From JAISGQ01 sp045604965 (lineage in GTDB: Bacteria; Bacillota; Clostridia; Oscillospirales; Acutalibacteraceae), in assembly GCA_045604965.1 (NCBI GenBank), contig JAZUPB010000034.1, forward strand, positions 1-35,518: a DNA stretch of 35,518 nucleotides. Direction: 5' to 3'. Numbering within the stretch: the first letter of the stretch is position 1; every line of letters begins with the position of its first letter. This document shows positions 6,475 to 13,778 of the stretch, in pieces. Below the pieces are notes generated by a model, which saw only the letters and a program-made list of their open reading frames with translations, was not told where the DNA came from and did no database searches. The position numbers were made by a program, and so were the translations under genes.

Positions 6475-7755
6475 ATGAACAATAAATATAAAATAGAGAC
6501 AAACTGCGTACAGGCAGGCTATTCTCCCAAAAACGGCGAACCCAGAGTACTTCCCATTTATCAGAGCACCACATTCAAGTATGACAGCTCCGATGATATG
6601 GCTGCTCTCTTCGATCTTGAGGCAGACGGATTCTTCTATACACGTCTTGCCAACCCCACCTGTGACGCTGTAGAGAAAAAGATCGCTGCTCTTGAAGGCG
6701 GCGTTGCTGCTATTCTCACCGCTTCAGGTCAGTCTGCAAGTATGTTTACCCTTGTAAATATCTGCCATTCCGGAGATCATGTTATTTCTTCTTCCGAAGT
6801 TTACGGCGGTACTTTCAATCTTTTCAATAAAACTCTCCGCGAGCTTGGAATAGAAGTTGATTTTATTTCTCCCGATGCTACCACCGAAGAAATTAACGCT
6901 CTTTTCAAGGAGAATACAAAATGTGTATGGGGCGAAACTCTTTCAAACCCCTCTCTCTGTGTTCTTGATATTGAAAGATGGGCTGCCTGCGCACACGCTC
7001 ACAATGTTCCCCTTGTAGTTGACAACACCTTCCCTACTCCTATCAACTGCAGACCTATTGAATGGGGTGCTGATATCGTTATTCACTCCACTTCCAAGTA
7101 TCTTGATGGTCACGCAGTAGCACTGGGCGGCGTTATTGTAGATTCCGGCAACTTCGATTGGACAAACGGCAAGTATCCTGCATTCACCACTCCCGATGAA
7201 TCTTATCACGGACTTATTTATACCGAGCATTTCGGCAAAGCTGCATTTGCTGCAAAATGCAGAGCTCATATTATGAGAGATATGGGTGCTATAATGTCTC
7301 CGATGAATGGTTTCCTGCTTAATCTCGGCACAGAAACTCTTCATCTCCGTATGCCCCGTCACTGCCAGAATGCTCTTACTGTTGCAAAGTGGCTCAAGGA
7401 GCACGATATGGTCGCCTGGGTTTCCTATCCTTCTCTTGAGGGCGATAAATACTATGAGCTCGCAAGCAAATATATGCCTGACGGCACCTGCGGCGTAGTA
7501 ACATTCGGCATCAAGGGTGGCAGAGAAGCTGCAACAGTATTTATGGATGCACTCAAGCTTTGTGCTATAGTTACCCACGTTGCAGATGCGAGAACCTGTA
7601 TCCTTCATCCTGCCAGCACTACTCACCGTCAGCTTACTGACGCCGAGCTTGTAGCCTGCGGTGTCTCCCCCGATCTGCTCAGACTTTCTGTCGGCATCGA
7701 AAACGTTGAGGATATAATAAACGATCTCTCTCAGGCATTTGATGCAGTAAAATAA
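6475..7755 (+). CDS. metY: O-acetylhomoserine sulfhydrylase / aminocarboxypropyltransferase
   Basis: The 426-residue protein is a Cys/Met-metabolism PLP enzyme of the O-acetylhomoserine sulfhydrylase type, which makes homocysteine from O-acetylhomoserine and sulfide. Landmarks are the N-terminal ETNCVQAGYSPKNGEPRVLP and PIYQSTTFKY, then YTRLANPT (phosphate and partner-subunit contacts), the ASGQSA segment, and VVDNTF. K208 in HSTSKYLDGHA is the PLP lysine. SVGIENVEDIINDL is the standard C-terminal motif. The length (about 425-430) and the GLIY/FGKAAF insert favour MetY over the shorter cystathionine gamma-synthase/lyase. It is monocistronic, with a strong promoter, a GGAGGG ribosome-binding site and a terminator. 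The exact acyl substrate is not certain. Confidence 0.92.
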   Translation: MNNKYKIETNCVQAGYSPKNGEPRVLPIYQSTTFKYDSSDDMAALFDLEADGFFYTRLANPTCDAVEKKIAALEGGVAAILTASGQSASMFTLVNICHSGDHVISSSEVYGGTFNLFNKTLRELGIEVDFISPDATTEEINALFKENTKCVWGETLSNPSLCVLDIERWAACAHAHNVPLVVDNTFPTPINCRPIEWGADIVIHSTSKYLDGHAVALGGVIVDSGNFDWTNGKYPAFTTPDESYHGLIYTEHFGKAAFAAKCRAHIMRDMGAIMSPMNGFLLNLGTETLHLRMPRHCQNALTVAKWLKEHDMVAWVSYPSLEGDKYYELASKYMPDGTCGVVTFGIKGGREAATVFMDALKLCAIVTHVADARTCILHPASTTHRQLTDAELVACGVSPDLLRLSVGIENVEDIINDLSQAFDAVK

Positions 7756-7760
7756 TATTT

Positions 7761-7807
7761 TATAATAAAAACAGCGTCGGATTTTCTTTCGACGCTGTTT
7801 TATTATA
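7761..7807 (+). terminator. Intrinsic terminator after metY
   Basis: A stem with core CAGCGTCG/CGACGCTG is extended by flanking A and T runs (AATAAAA/TTTTATT) around a ten-base loop. The A/T flanks on both sides mean it can also act on transcription from the right. Confidence 0.83.
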
Positions 7808-7911
7808 ATTTATCGCAGCAAAGCAGATTATATACCAATATCTATGAGTTCTTAATCTTAATTAGAATTACAATATATAACGTATGTACCGAATTGGAAA
7901 AAAAGACGTGC

Positions 7912-7920
7912 TGATATAAT
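7912..7920 (+). promoter_or_regulatory. Extended -10 promoter for the 7965 gene
   Basis: TGATATAAT (7912-7920) is a perfect extended -10. TTGGAA at 7894-7899 is a poor -35, only 15 bases away. The predicted start near 7927 gives a leader of about 38 bases. The rest of the 7808-7964 gap is AT-rich with nothing else recognisable. Confidence 0.55.
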
Positions 7921-7964
7921 GTTTACAGATAATCTTAAATTTATGTTATTGACAGAGGCTTAAA

Positions 7965-8561
7965 ATGAAGGATAACGAAATTATATGGGACAAGCTCCTG
8001 CAAATAAAAACAATCGGTCGTGATGATTCAAACTCTGACCAATATCGATACCCTTATGAACCTACACCATATTCTGTTTTAAAGCGTTTGGCCGAGTGTG
8101 AACTCATTGACAGTGACGATGTGATTTTAGACTATGGATGCGGAAAGGGACGTGTAGATTTCTTTCTCTCCCATCAGATCAAGGCAAAAACAATAGGAAT
8201 TGAATACGATGAACAGATATATCAGAGTGCAATAGAAAATCAGAAAACTGCCGTTTCAAAAGCAAAAACAGAATTTATCCTGGCAAGAGCCGAAGAGTAT
8301 AAAGTTCCGGCAAAAGTCACCCGATGCTATTTTTTCAATCCCTTTTCTGCAGAGCTGCTTCGGAAAGTGATGGCGAGGATCATAGAATCTTATTATGAGA
8401 ATCCAAGAGAAATAATTTTGTTTTTTTATTATCCGTCAGATGAGTATATTTCATATCTTATGACCGTGAACGAGCTTATGTTTTATGATGAAATAGACTG
8501 CGGTGACCTGTTTGATAGTAATAACGCACGGGAACGAATTATGATTTTCTCATTGGCATAA
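7965..8561 (+). CDS. Class I SAM-dependent methyltransferase, substrate unknown
   Basis: The 198-residue protein has a Rossmann-type methyltransferase core. ILDYGCGKGRVDFFLS near residues 55-70 is the SAM-binding motif I, GIEYDEQIY is the acidic motif II, FILARAEEY is the motif around the adenine, and RCYFFNPFSAELLRKVM resembles the NPF-type motif IV of DNA/RNA or small-molecule methylases. There is no membrane segment and no separate target-recognition domain, so a small-molecule or RNA substrate is more likely than restriction-modification. The ribosome-binding site is weak (AGAGGC). It is 40 bases upstream of the broken HEAT-like gene and may share its transcript. Confidence 0.82.
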   Translation: MKDNEIIWDKLLQIKTIGRDDSNSDQYRYPYEPTPYSVLKRLAECELIDSDDVILDYGCGKGRVDFFLSHQIKAKTIGIEYDEQIYQSAIENQKTAVSKAKTEFILARAEEYKVPAKVTRCYFFNPFSAELLRKVMARIIESYYENPREIILFFYYPSDEYISYLMTVNELMFYDEIDCGDLFDSNNARERIMIFSLA

Positions 8562-8601
8562 TTTTATACATACTGAATTTACATCTATCAAGGAGTTAAT
8601 T

Positions 8602-9284
8602 ATGCGTACTGATTATGAAAACAGATTGCGCAAAAGCGTCATCAGATTCAAAAAAAAGCTGATAAAATTCATCCTCAATGGAATGAACTGAATGATAACG
8701 GTGAATGGGAACTTGACTTGAATGAATTTGATGAAATGTGCAGCATTATATTTGAAATAATAGAAAAGACCGCACCAAATGTAGCTTCCCAACAAACGCT
8801 TGATAATATGTTGTTTGGAATTGCAAGGGATAATGAATGCAGCCGTATAGTGAGCTAGTTGTTGAAATATCCTGAATGGTACTCATTACTCTGTAAAAAG
8901 TCATTGACAATTAATTATATAAATGCAAAATGGCAGTTTGCAGAGAGCTTAAAAGATTATAATATTCAGGATGGACTGCATAATCTTATATTCGACTTTT
9001 TAAATTCAGGCGATGAATACACCGAAAGACTTGCGCTTAAATCATTAGCATATATCTATCCTGATAAGGCCGAAAAGTATGCAATTGAATTCTGGCACAG
9101 AGATAAATATAAGAATGACTATGAGATTGAATATCAGAAAATAATGGCACTTCACGTACTACATATCATTAATTCGAGGGAGCTTGAAAAGTATCTGGAT
9201 TTGGCAGATAAAACAGAATACTGTTATTTAAAAGAAAATTCAGAAGAAATAAGAAAAATACTGAACAGAGAAAAAAGACCTTGA
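8602..9284 (+). pseudogene. Broken gene for a HEAT-repeat-like protein
   Basis: An AAGGAG site leads to ATG at 8602, and the reading frame runs MRTDYENRLRKSVIRFKKK. At a run of eight A's (8650-8657) the frame is lost, ending at TGA 8689. The sensible continuation (ADKIHPQWNELNDNGEWEL) is in another frame; nine A's would restore it. That frame then meets TAG at 8856-8858 and continues without another stop to 9284. The full product would be about 227 residues of alternating helices (DEYTERLALKSLAYIYPDKAEKY and similar), like HEAT-repeat proteins I recall from clostridia. Two independent lesions make a pseudogene likely. Slippage on the A run could fix only the first. Confidence 0.72.
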
Positions 9285-9307
9285 GAATAAGTTCTCAAGG
9301 TCTTTTT
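9272..9307. terminator. Bidirectional intrinsic terminator
   Basis: Perfect 16-base arms (9272-9287 and 9292-9307), core GACCTTGAGAA/TTCTCAAGGTC, a four-base loop, with A's on the left and T's on the right. It sits between the convergent broken HEAT-like gene and the minus-strand operon that ends at 9321, and can serve both. Confidence 0.9.
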
Positions 9308-9320
9308 GATATATGTCTTA

Positions 9321-9758
9321 TTATTTAATTATTCCTCCGTGGAAATAACATTCATAAACTTCATCAGAGTCATACAGGATTACTTCTCTTCCCTGGAACC
9401 AATTGAAATCGCCGTCCACTGTACATTTATATGTATATCTGTCTTCTGTAAATTCCAAAGGTCCTCGAAATGGCATCTCAAACGGAACATTCAGCAGTGC
9501 ATTTTTCAGAAAATCTCCGCTGAACCTATTGTCCGTAACCCTTCCTGCGTAATTCATACTCCAGTAAGGTTTTTCATTTATCCACAGTGCTTCCTCACCG
9601 GCAAATTTATCTCCGCCGAGATATGTATCATAGTATAAAAACTCACCTTCACGATATTCAAGATCGTGAGACATCGGCCGTGTTGATACCGATTCAGCAC
9701 CCTTTCCGGCATATGTCGCCTTTTTAGCTTTTATAAGAAAATTTATTATATTCTCCAT
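9321..9758 (-). CDS. DUF5680 family protein
   Basis: The 145-residue protein matches the DUF5680 pattern: FLIKAKKATYAGKGAE at the start, RPMSHDLEYREGEF, YYDTYLGGDKFAGEEALW, PYWSMNYAGRV, and an FHGGIIK ending. The family is found alone or attached to XRE-type helix-turn-helix regulators; its function is unknown. Here no DNA-binding domain is attached. The aromatic-rich strand pattern suggests a small-molecule-binding beta fold, which is an inference. It is the last gene of the seven-gene minus-strand operon, 15 bases after the nucleotidyltransferase gene, and is followed by the bidirectional terminator. Confidence 0.82.
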   Translation of the reverse strand: MENIINFLIKAKKATYAGKGAESVSTRPMSHDLEYREGEFLYYDTYLGGDKFAGEEALWINEKPYWSMNYAGRVTDNRFSGDFLKNALLNVPFEMPFRGPLEFTEDRYTYKCTVDGDFNWFQGREVILYDSDEVYECYFHGGIIK

Positions 9759-9773
9759 AGCTTAAATATCCTT

Positions 9774-10616
9774 TCACAGAAGAGATTTTACCAACATACT
9801 TGCATACGCTTCTGCTTCGAAGGGATAGGAAACACCTTTCTTCTGCGCATATGCTCTTGCCATCATACCGAAAAGCTCCGCTGTGTTTTTTAGGGCATCT
9901 GCCATATCTTTTGCATCGTACTTTGCAAAGCATCGAGTCAGTTTGTCCTTTATTTCTTCATCCGCCCACTTTTCAACCATTCTTCCGTTGTGCCAGACAT
10001 CGTATTTCTCGCCGTATTTGCAAATATGATAATGCTCGGCGATTTTCATAAGATATCCTTTCAGATATGCATCAATGCACATTTTTGCAGTCCACAGCTC
10101 TCCCCTGCATATCTTTTTTGCAGCCCACACCGTATGAAACCAGAAATCATTTACAAGGTTATTATATTCACTTTCAGACATAAGCTCGTAATAGACTTTG
10201 TCACATTCTATGCCCGATAATCTCTCCGCAGCATATGCAATGTCATATATCACCTTATATCCTCTTGCAAAAATAACATCGACAAAGTGATTGCGGATCA
10301 ATTCGTCAAACTGTGCCTGTGTAAGGACAATAAAATCTACATCTAAAGAACCATCAAAAAGTATTCTGCGTTCTTTTCCGCCTCCGAAAGTCGGTTCCGC
10401 AAAAGAAATCTTAATCTCGCCTATCTTTGAGAGTATTTTATCATCATCAAGAAAAGCTTCGGGACTATCCGTAAGGATAAGCACATCAAGATCCGAATAC
10501 TCATCGGCTTTTACAGTACTTCTTGTCTGAGACCCTATTTCTATTACCGCTTTTATATCATCGTTTTTTTCTGCCATATAAAGAATATTTGATCTTATTT
10601 CACTGTATCTGTCCAT
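9774..10616 (-). CDS. Aminoglycoside 6-adenylyltransferase-like nucleotidyltransferase
   Basis: The 280-residue protein is of the ANT(6)/AadE family (Pfam Adenyl_transf), whose studied members transfer AMP from ATP to the 6-hydroxyl of streptomycin. The polymerase-beta-type motif is complete: GSQTRST at 28-34 and the metal-binding acids D42 and D44 in YSDLDVLIL, with a third acidic strand at DVDFIVLT. FWFHTVWAAKKICRGELW and KGYLMKIAEHY are typical of the C-terminal helical domain. The length fits. A position inside an ordinary chromosomal operon, with no mobile-element remains, argues for a resident homologue; whether it acts on streptomycin cannot be told. AAAGGAG lies six bases before the ATG. 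Confidence 0.85.
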   Translation of the reverse strand: MDRYSEIRSNILYMAEKNDDIKAVIEIGSQTRSTVKADEYSDLDVLILTDSPEAFLDDDKILSKIGEIKISFAEPTFGGGKERRILFDGSLDVDFIVLTQAQFDELIRNHFVDVIFARGYKVIYDIAYAAERLSGIECDKVYYELMSESEYNNLVNDFWFHTVWAAKKICRGELWTAKMCIDAYLKGYLMKIAEHYHICKYGEKYDVWHNGRMVEKWADEEIKDKLTRCFAKYDAKDMADALKNTAELFGMMARAYAQKKGVSYPFEAEAYASMLVKSLL

Positions 10617-10627
10617 AGCAAACTCCT

Positions 10628-11266
10628 TTATATTACAAGAGAAACAACCTCACTTATATCTTTAATAACAGCTGCTCCTTTTTTCACAAGAACGCTTTCA
10701 GATTGATGACCTTTCGGTATTATCACACATTCAGCGCCTATACCTGCGGCTGTTTCCATATCGTGGATCATATCTCCGACCACCAATGTTCTGTCAGGTG
10801 ATATGCCTTTTCTTTCGAGGTATAGCTTAGCACGCTCAGTCTTGCTCTTTATCAGTAGATCATCAGCGCCAAGTATTTCATCGAAAAATTCGTCAATTTC
10901 AAAAGCCGACGCATCTCTGCGCACCTTATCTTTGTGACTTGATGAAACAATAGTCTGCAAAACGCCTGCCTGATGAAGCTTACTGAGCGTCTCATAAGTT
11001 CCGCTGTGAAGCGAAGCTGTTTTCACTCTGTTGTCATAGTATTTTGAAAACCAGACAACCAGCTGTTCAAAGGGCGCCTTGTCGGGATAAAAAAGGTAAT
11101 CATAATAGTGATCCATACCATCTCTCATAAGATGATAGTAATCATTCATATCAATGGGCTCTCTTCCCAGCTGATCAAGAATATCGTTGACCGCTCCGCA
11201 GGCTATACGGACATCGTCAATAAGTGTACCGTTCCAGTCCCATATTACACAATCAAATCTGCTCAT
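10628..11266 (-). CDS. HAD-superfamily phosphatase-like hydrolase
   Basis: The 212-residue protein has the layout of phosphoglycolate-phosphatase-type HAD enzymes with a helical cap. Motif I is IWDWNGTLIDD with the nucleophile D10. The usual second aspartate (DxD) is N12, a variant also seen in other DWNGT proteins. Motif II is IVSSSHKDK near residue 106, the motif III lysine lies near KSKTERA, and motif IV is VVGDMIHDMETA near residues 161-172. The ATG overlaps the stop of the PHP gene by four bases (ATGA), so the two are coupled. The substrate is unknown; pairing with a PHP phosphatase suggests phosphate-ester metabolism. Confidence 0.83.
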   Translation of the reverse strand: MSRFDCVIWDWNGTLIDDVRIACGAVNDILDQLGREPIDMNDYYHLMRDGMDHYYDYLFYPDKAPFEQLVVWFSKYYDNRVKTASLHSGTYETLSKLHQAGVLQTIVSSSHKDKVRRDASAFEIDEFFDEILGADDLLIKSKTERAKLYLERKGISPDRTLVVGDMIHDMETAAGIGAECVIIPKGHQSESVLVKKGAAVIKDISEVVSLVI

Positions 11267-12051
11267 AACATTTCTCCGGTATATTCAATAGGAGTTATTC
11301 CGCGTTCCAAGGCAAATTTTTCAGCTTCTCTGAAAAAATCGTCACAAAGAAGCTTTGGAGAATGGGCATCCGAACCGATTATGACCTTTGCCCCGATTTC
11401 TGCAACTTTATCCCAGAATCGCCAGTACGGGTACAGATATCTTTTGACTCCGTCCCAGTTAAATACGCCTCTTCTCATACCGTTAGCATTAATTTCCAGC
11501 GGTATATCCATATCTCTTGCCGCTCCAGCGATTATTTCCGCCGCTTCGTCAGCTTCTTTGCAATGGTTCTTCATTGTGTAAACATAAAGGTCGGGATGTG
11601 CCACAAACGAATACAGTCCCGTTTCCATTGCCTCAACAACACCTTTTGCATAAGGCAGAAACTCACTCTTATCCTTTATGCAGAATGAATCGTGTCTTAT
11701 ACCCTGTTCGTCAAGAAATGAATGCGGGCCAAGCGCAAAATAATCCACATCTTCCCTTGCCTTTATTTCTCTGAGAAAGGGTATATCTGTACGCATAAAT
11801 TCATACTCAAACCCCGAATACACTTTGATTTTGTCACTGTACTTTTTCTTAAGCTGCGTAAGTGTGTCAAGATAATCGTCTATATCTTCCCACAACATTC
11901 TGTAGCCTATTGTATTTGTCGGTTCCGGACCGTGATCGGAAATTCCGATCTCGGTAAAACCGCATTTTATTGCCTCAAGTACAAAATCCTCCTCACTGCC
12001 GTCAGCGTGAAGACAGCGGTAGGTATGAGTATGAAAATTTGTTTTAATCAT
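11263..12051 (-). CDS. PHP-domain phosphatase, histidinol-phosphatase-like
   Basis: The 262-residue protein is a PHP-domain metallophosphatase resembling HisJ/HisK histidinol phosphatase. The metal ligands are visible in order: NFHTHTYRCLHADG at the N-terminus, ISDHGPEP near residue 38, a glutamate in SGFEYEF, FVAHPDLYVY, EINANG and GSDAHSP near the C-terminus. It starts on the base that ends the ecfT stop (TGATG) and its end overlaps the HAD gene. There are no histidine-biosynthesis genes in the operon, so histidinol phosphate may not be the substrate; many clostridial relatives carry this label without proof. Confidence 0.83.
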   Translation of the reverse strand: MIKTNFHTHTYRCLHADGSEEDFVLEAIKCGFTEIGISDHGPEPTNTIGYRMLWEDIDDYLDTLTQLKKKYSDKIKVYSGFEYEFMRTDIPFLREIKAREDVDYFALGPHSFLDEQGIRHDSFCIKDKSEFLPYAKGVVEAMETGLYSFVAHPDLYVYTMKNHCKEADEAAEIIAGAARDMDIPLEINANGMRRGVFNWDGVKRYLYPYWRFWDKVAEIGAKVIIGSDAHSPKLLCDDFFREAEKFALERGITPIEYTGEML

Positions 12052-12893
12052 CAGATCACCTTAATTCCGAATATGTCATATGACCATCCGAACATATTTA
12101 TATTAAGCAGAATTACTGCCGCAATTAAAATCAACCCGCCAATAAACATTAAGAAATCTATAAATCTGAATTTAGGCACATTGAGCTTTGTTCTGCTGCC
12201 GTCACCTGTATAACAGCGGCACTCCATTGCAGTTGCAAGGTCAAATGCTCGTCTGTAAGAAGAAACAAACAGCGGAATGAGAACAGGAATAAGCGCCTTG
12301 GCTTTTTTCAAGAGGCCTCCCGTGTCAAGATCGGCGCCCCTTGCTTTCTGAGCGCTCATTATCTTTTCCGTTTCCTCAAGGAGAGTCGGAACAAAGCGAA
12401 GTGCGATAGTCATCATCATAGAAAGCTCATGAACCTTTACTCCGAATATTTTAAGCGGAGAAAGGATCCATTCTATCGCGCCTGTAAGTGATGTAGGAGA
12501 TGTAGTGAAAGAGAGCACACTGCTGCAGATTATAAGCGACACAAGTCTGAGTGAAATTATTATAAACTGCCTGATGCCTTCCACATATATTTCTATTTTC
12601 CACCAGGAAACAAGAGGTTCGCCTTCACCTTTTACATAAAAAATATTCAATGCTGCAGAAATGATCAGAATGATCCATATTGCCTTAAGTCCTTTGAAAT
12701 ACAGCTTTACGGGAACCTTTGTAAGAAGTACTGACAATATTGTCATAAAGAGCATCAGACCGATTGCAAGAAGATTGTTTGCAACAAAAATCAGAACGAT
12801 CATCATTATCAGCCACAAAAGCTTGGTTCGTGCATCCAGCTTATGAAAAAAGCTGCTGCCCGGAAAATACTGTCCCAATGTAATATCACTCAT
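12051..12893 (-). CDS. ecfT: ECF transporter transmembrane component EcfT
   Basis: EcfT is the membrane coupling subunit of energy-coupling-factor vitamin/metal importers. It links the ATPase pair to interchangeable substrate-binding S proteins. The 280-residue product begins DITLGQYFPGSSFFHKLDAR, with the family's 'LDPRTK' motif seen here as LDARTK. It has about five or six hydrophobic segments and the two coupling-helix motifs with Ala-Arg-Gly: SAQKARGAD near residue 190, and TAMECRCYTG as the second, altered copy. ATG at 12893 overlaps the ecfA2 stop by eight bases. A longer TTG start at 12917 would put the AGGAGG inside the gene, so it is rejected. Confidence 0.93.
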   Translation of the reverse strand: MSDITLGQYFPGSSFFHKLDARTKLLWLIMMIVLIFVANNLLAIGLMLFMTILSVLLTKVPVKLYFKGLKAIWIILIISAALNIFYVKGEGEPLVSWWKIEIYVEGIRQFIIISLRLVSLIICSSVLSFTTSPTSLTGAIEWILSPLKIFGVKVHELSMMMTIALRFVPTLLEETEKIMSAQKARGADLDTGGLLKKAKALIPVLIPLFVSSYRRAFDLATAMECRCYTGDGSRTKLNVPKFRFIDFLMFIGGLILIAAVILLNINMFGWSYDIFGIKVI

Positions 12894-13755
12894 CGCAGTC
12901 AACGCCTCCTTTCCCAAGAAGACGAAGTGCTTCTTTTACACCTTCATCAATACTGAAGACAGAACCTTCGGAATAAAATCCCTGTTTCTTAAGTTCCATA
13001 AAAATCTGTGTGATCTGAGGAATTTTAAGCCCCATTACAGAAAGCTCCTCTGCACGTGAAAAAACTTCTCTTACAGAACCCTGCATTTCAAGTTTTCCGT
13101 CATTAAGAACAATTACCCTCTCTGCTCTTGCGGCAACATCCTCCATTGAATGTGAAACGAGAATAATTGTAGCTCCTGTTTCCTGTCTGTACTTGTCGAC
13201 AAGGTCAAGAATCATCTCTCTGCCGCGGGGATCGAGACCTGCTGTAGGCTCGTCCAAAATAAGGACTTTAGGCGCCATTGCCATTACACCTGCAATTGCT
13301 GCACGTCGCTTCTCACCGCCGGAAAGATCAAAGGGAGACTTGTCAAGCAGCGCGGAAATACCCACAAGCTTTGCAGTATCCTCAACTATAGCATTTATTT
13401 CATTGTCGTCATAACCCTGGTTTGTCGGACCGTAAGCAATGTCTTCCCTTACTGTCTCTGCAAAAAGCTGATATTCGGGAAACTGGAACACCATTCCGAC
13501 CTTGAATCTGACTTTTTTTATCTCCTTTGGCTTTGCCCATATATCTCTTCCGTCGAGATATACCTTTCCTGAACTCGGCTTGAGCAATCCGTTGAGCATT
13601 TGTACAAGCGTGGATTTTCCTGATCCTGTATGTCCGATTACAGCTATATATTCGCCCTGCTCTATTTTAAGTGAACAGTCCTTCAGCGCAGTACGCTCAA
13701 AGGGTGTCCCCACTCCGTAGGTCAGGGTAAGATTTTTCGTTTCAATAACTGACAT
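12886..13755 (-). CDS. ecfA2: ECF transporter ATPase EcfA2
   Basis: This is one of the two ATPases of an energy-coupling-factor importer. The 289-residue protein shows Walker A GHTGSGKST (41-49), Q-loop Q91 in VFQFPEYQLF, signature LSGGEKR (144-150), Walker B VLILDEP (164-170) and H-loop H202. The HTGSGKST form and the tail after residue 215 are typical of EcfA2 rather than EcfA1, whose Walker A usually has N in place of H. In most Firmicutes ecfA1 lies directly upstream, but here an ATP-grasp-like gene occupies that place. ATP hydrolysis in known systems needs an EcfA1-EcfA2 heterodimer, so EcfA1 must come from elsewhere or EcfA2 pairs with itself. Confidence 0.93.
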   Translation of the reverse strand: MSVIETKNLTLTYGVGTPFERTALKDCSLKIEQGEYIAVIGHTGSGKSTLVQMLNGLLKPSSGKVYLDGRDIWAKPKEIKKVRFKVGMVFQFPEYQLFAETVREDIAYGPTNQGYDDNEINAIVEDTAKLVGISALLDKSPFDLSGGEKRRAAIAGVMAMAPKVLILDEPTAGLDPRGREMILDLVDKYRQETGATIILVSHSMEDVAARAERVIVLNDGKLEMQGSVREVFSRAEELSVMGLKIPQITQIFMELKKQGFYSEGSVFSIDEGVKEALRLLGKGGVDCDE

Positions 13756-13778
13756 TTTTTAGTTCCTTATCTGTTAAT

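Noticed and set aside
6943..7626. Minus-strand frame of 227 codons opposite metY
   Set aside because: Antisense shadow of a biased coding sequence; Cys/His-rich noise and no start signal.
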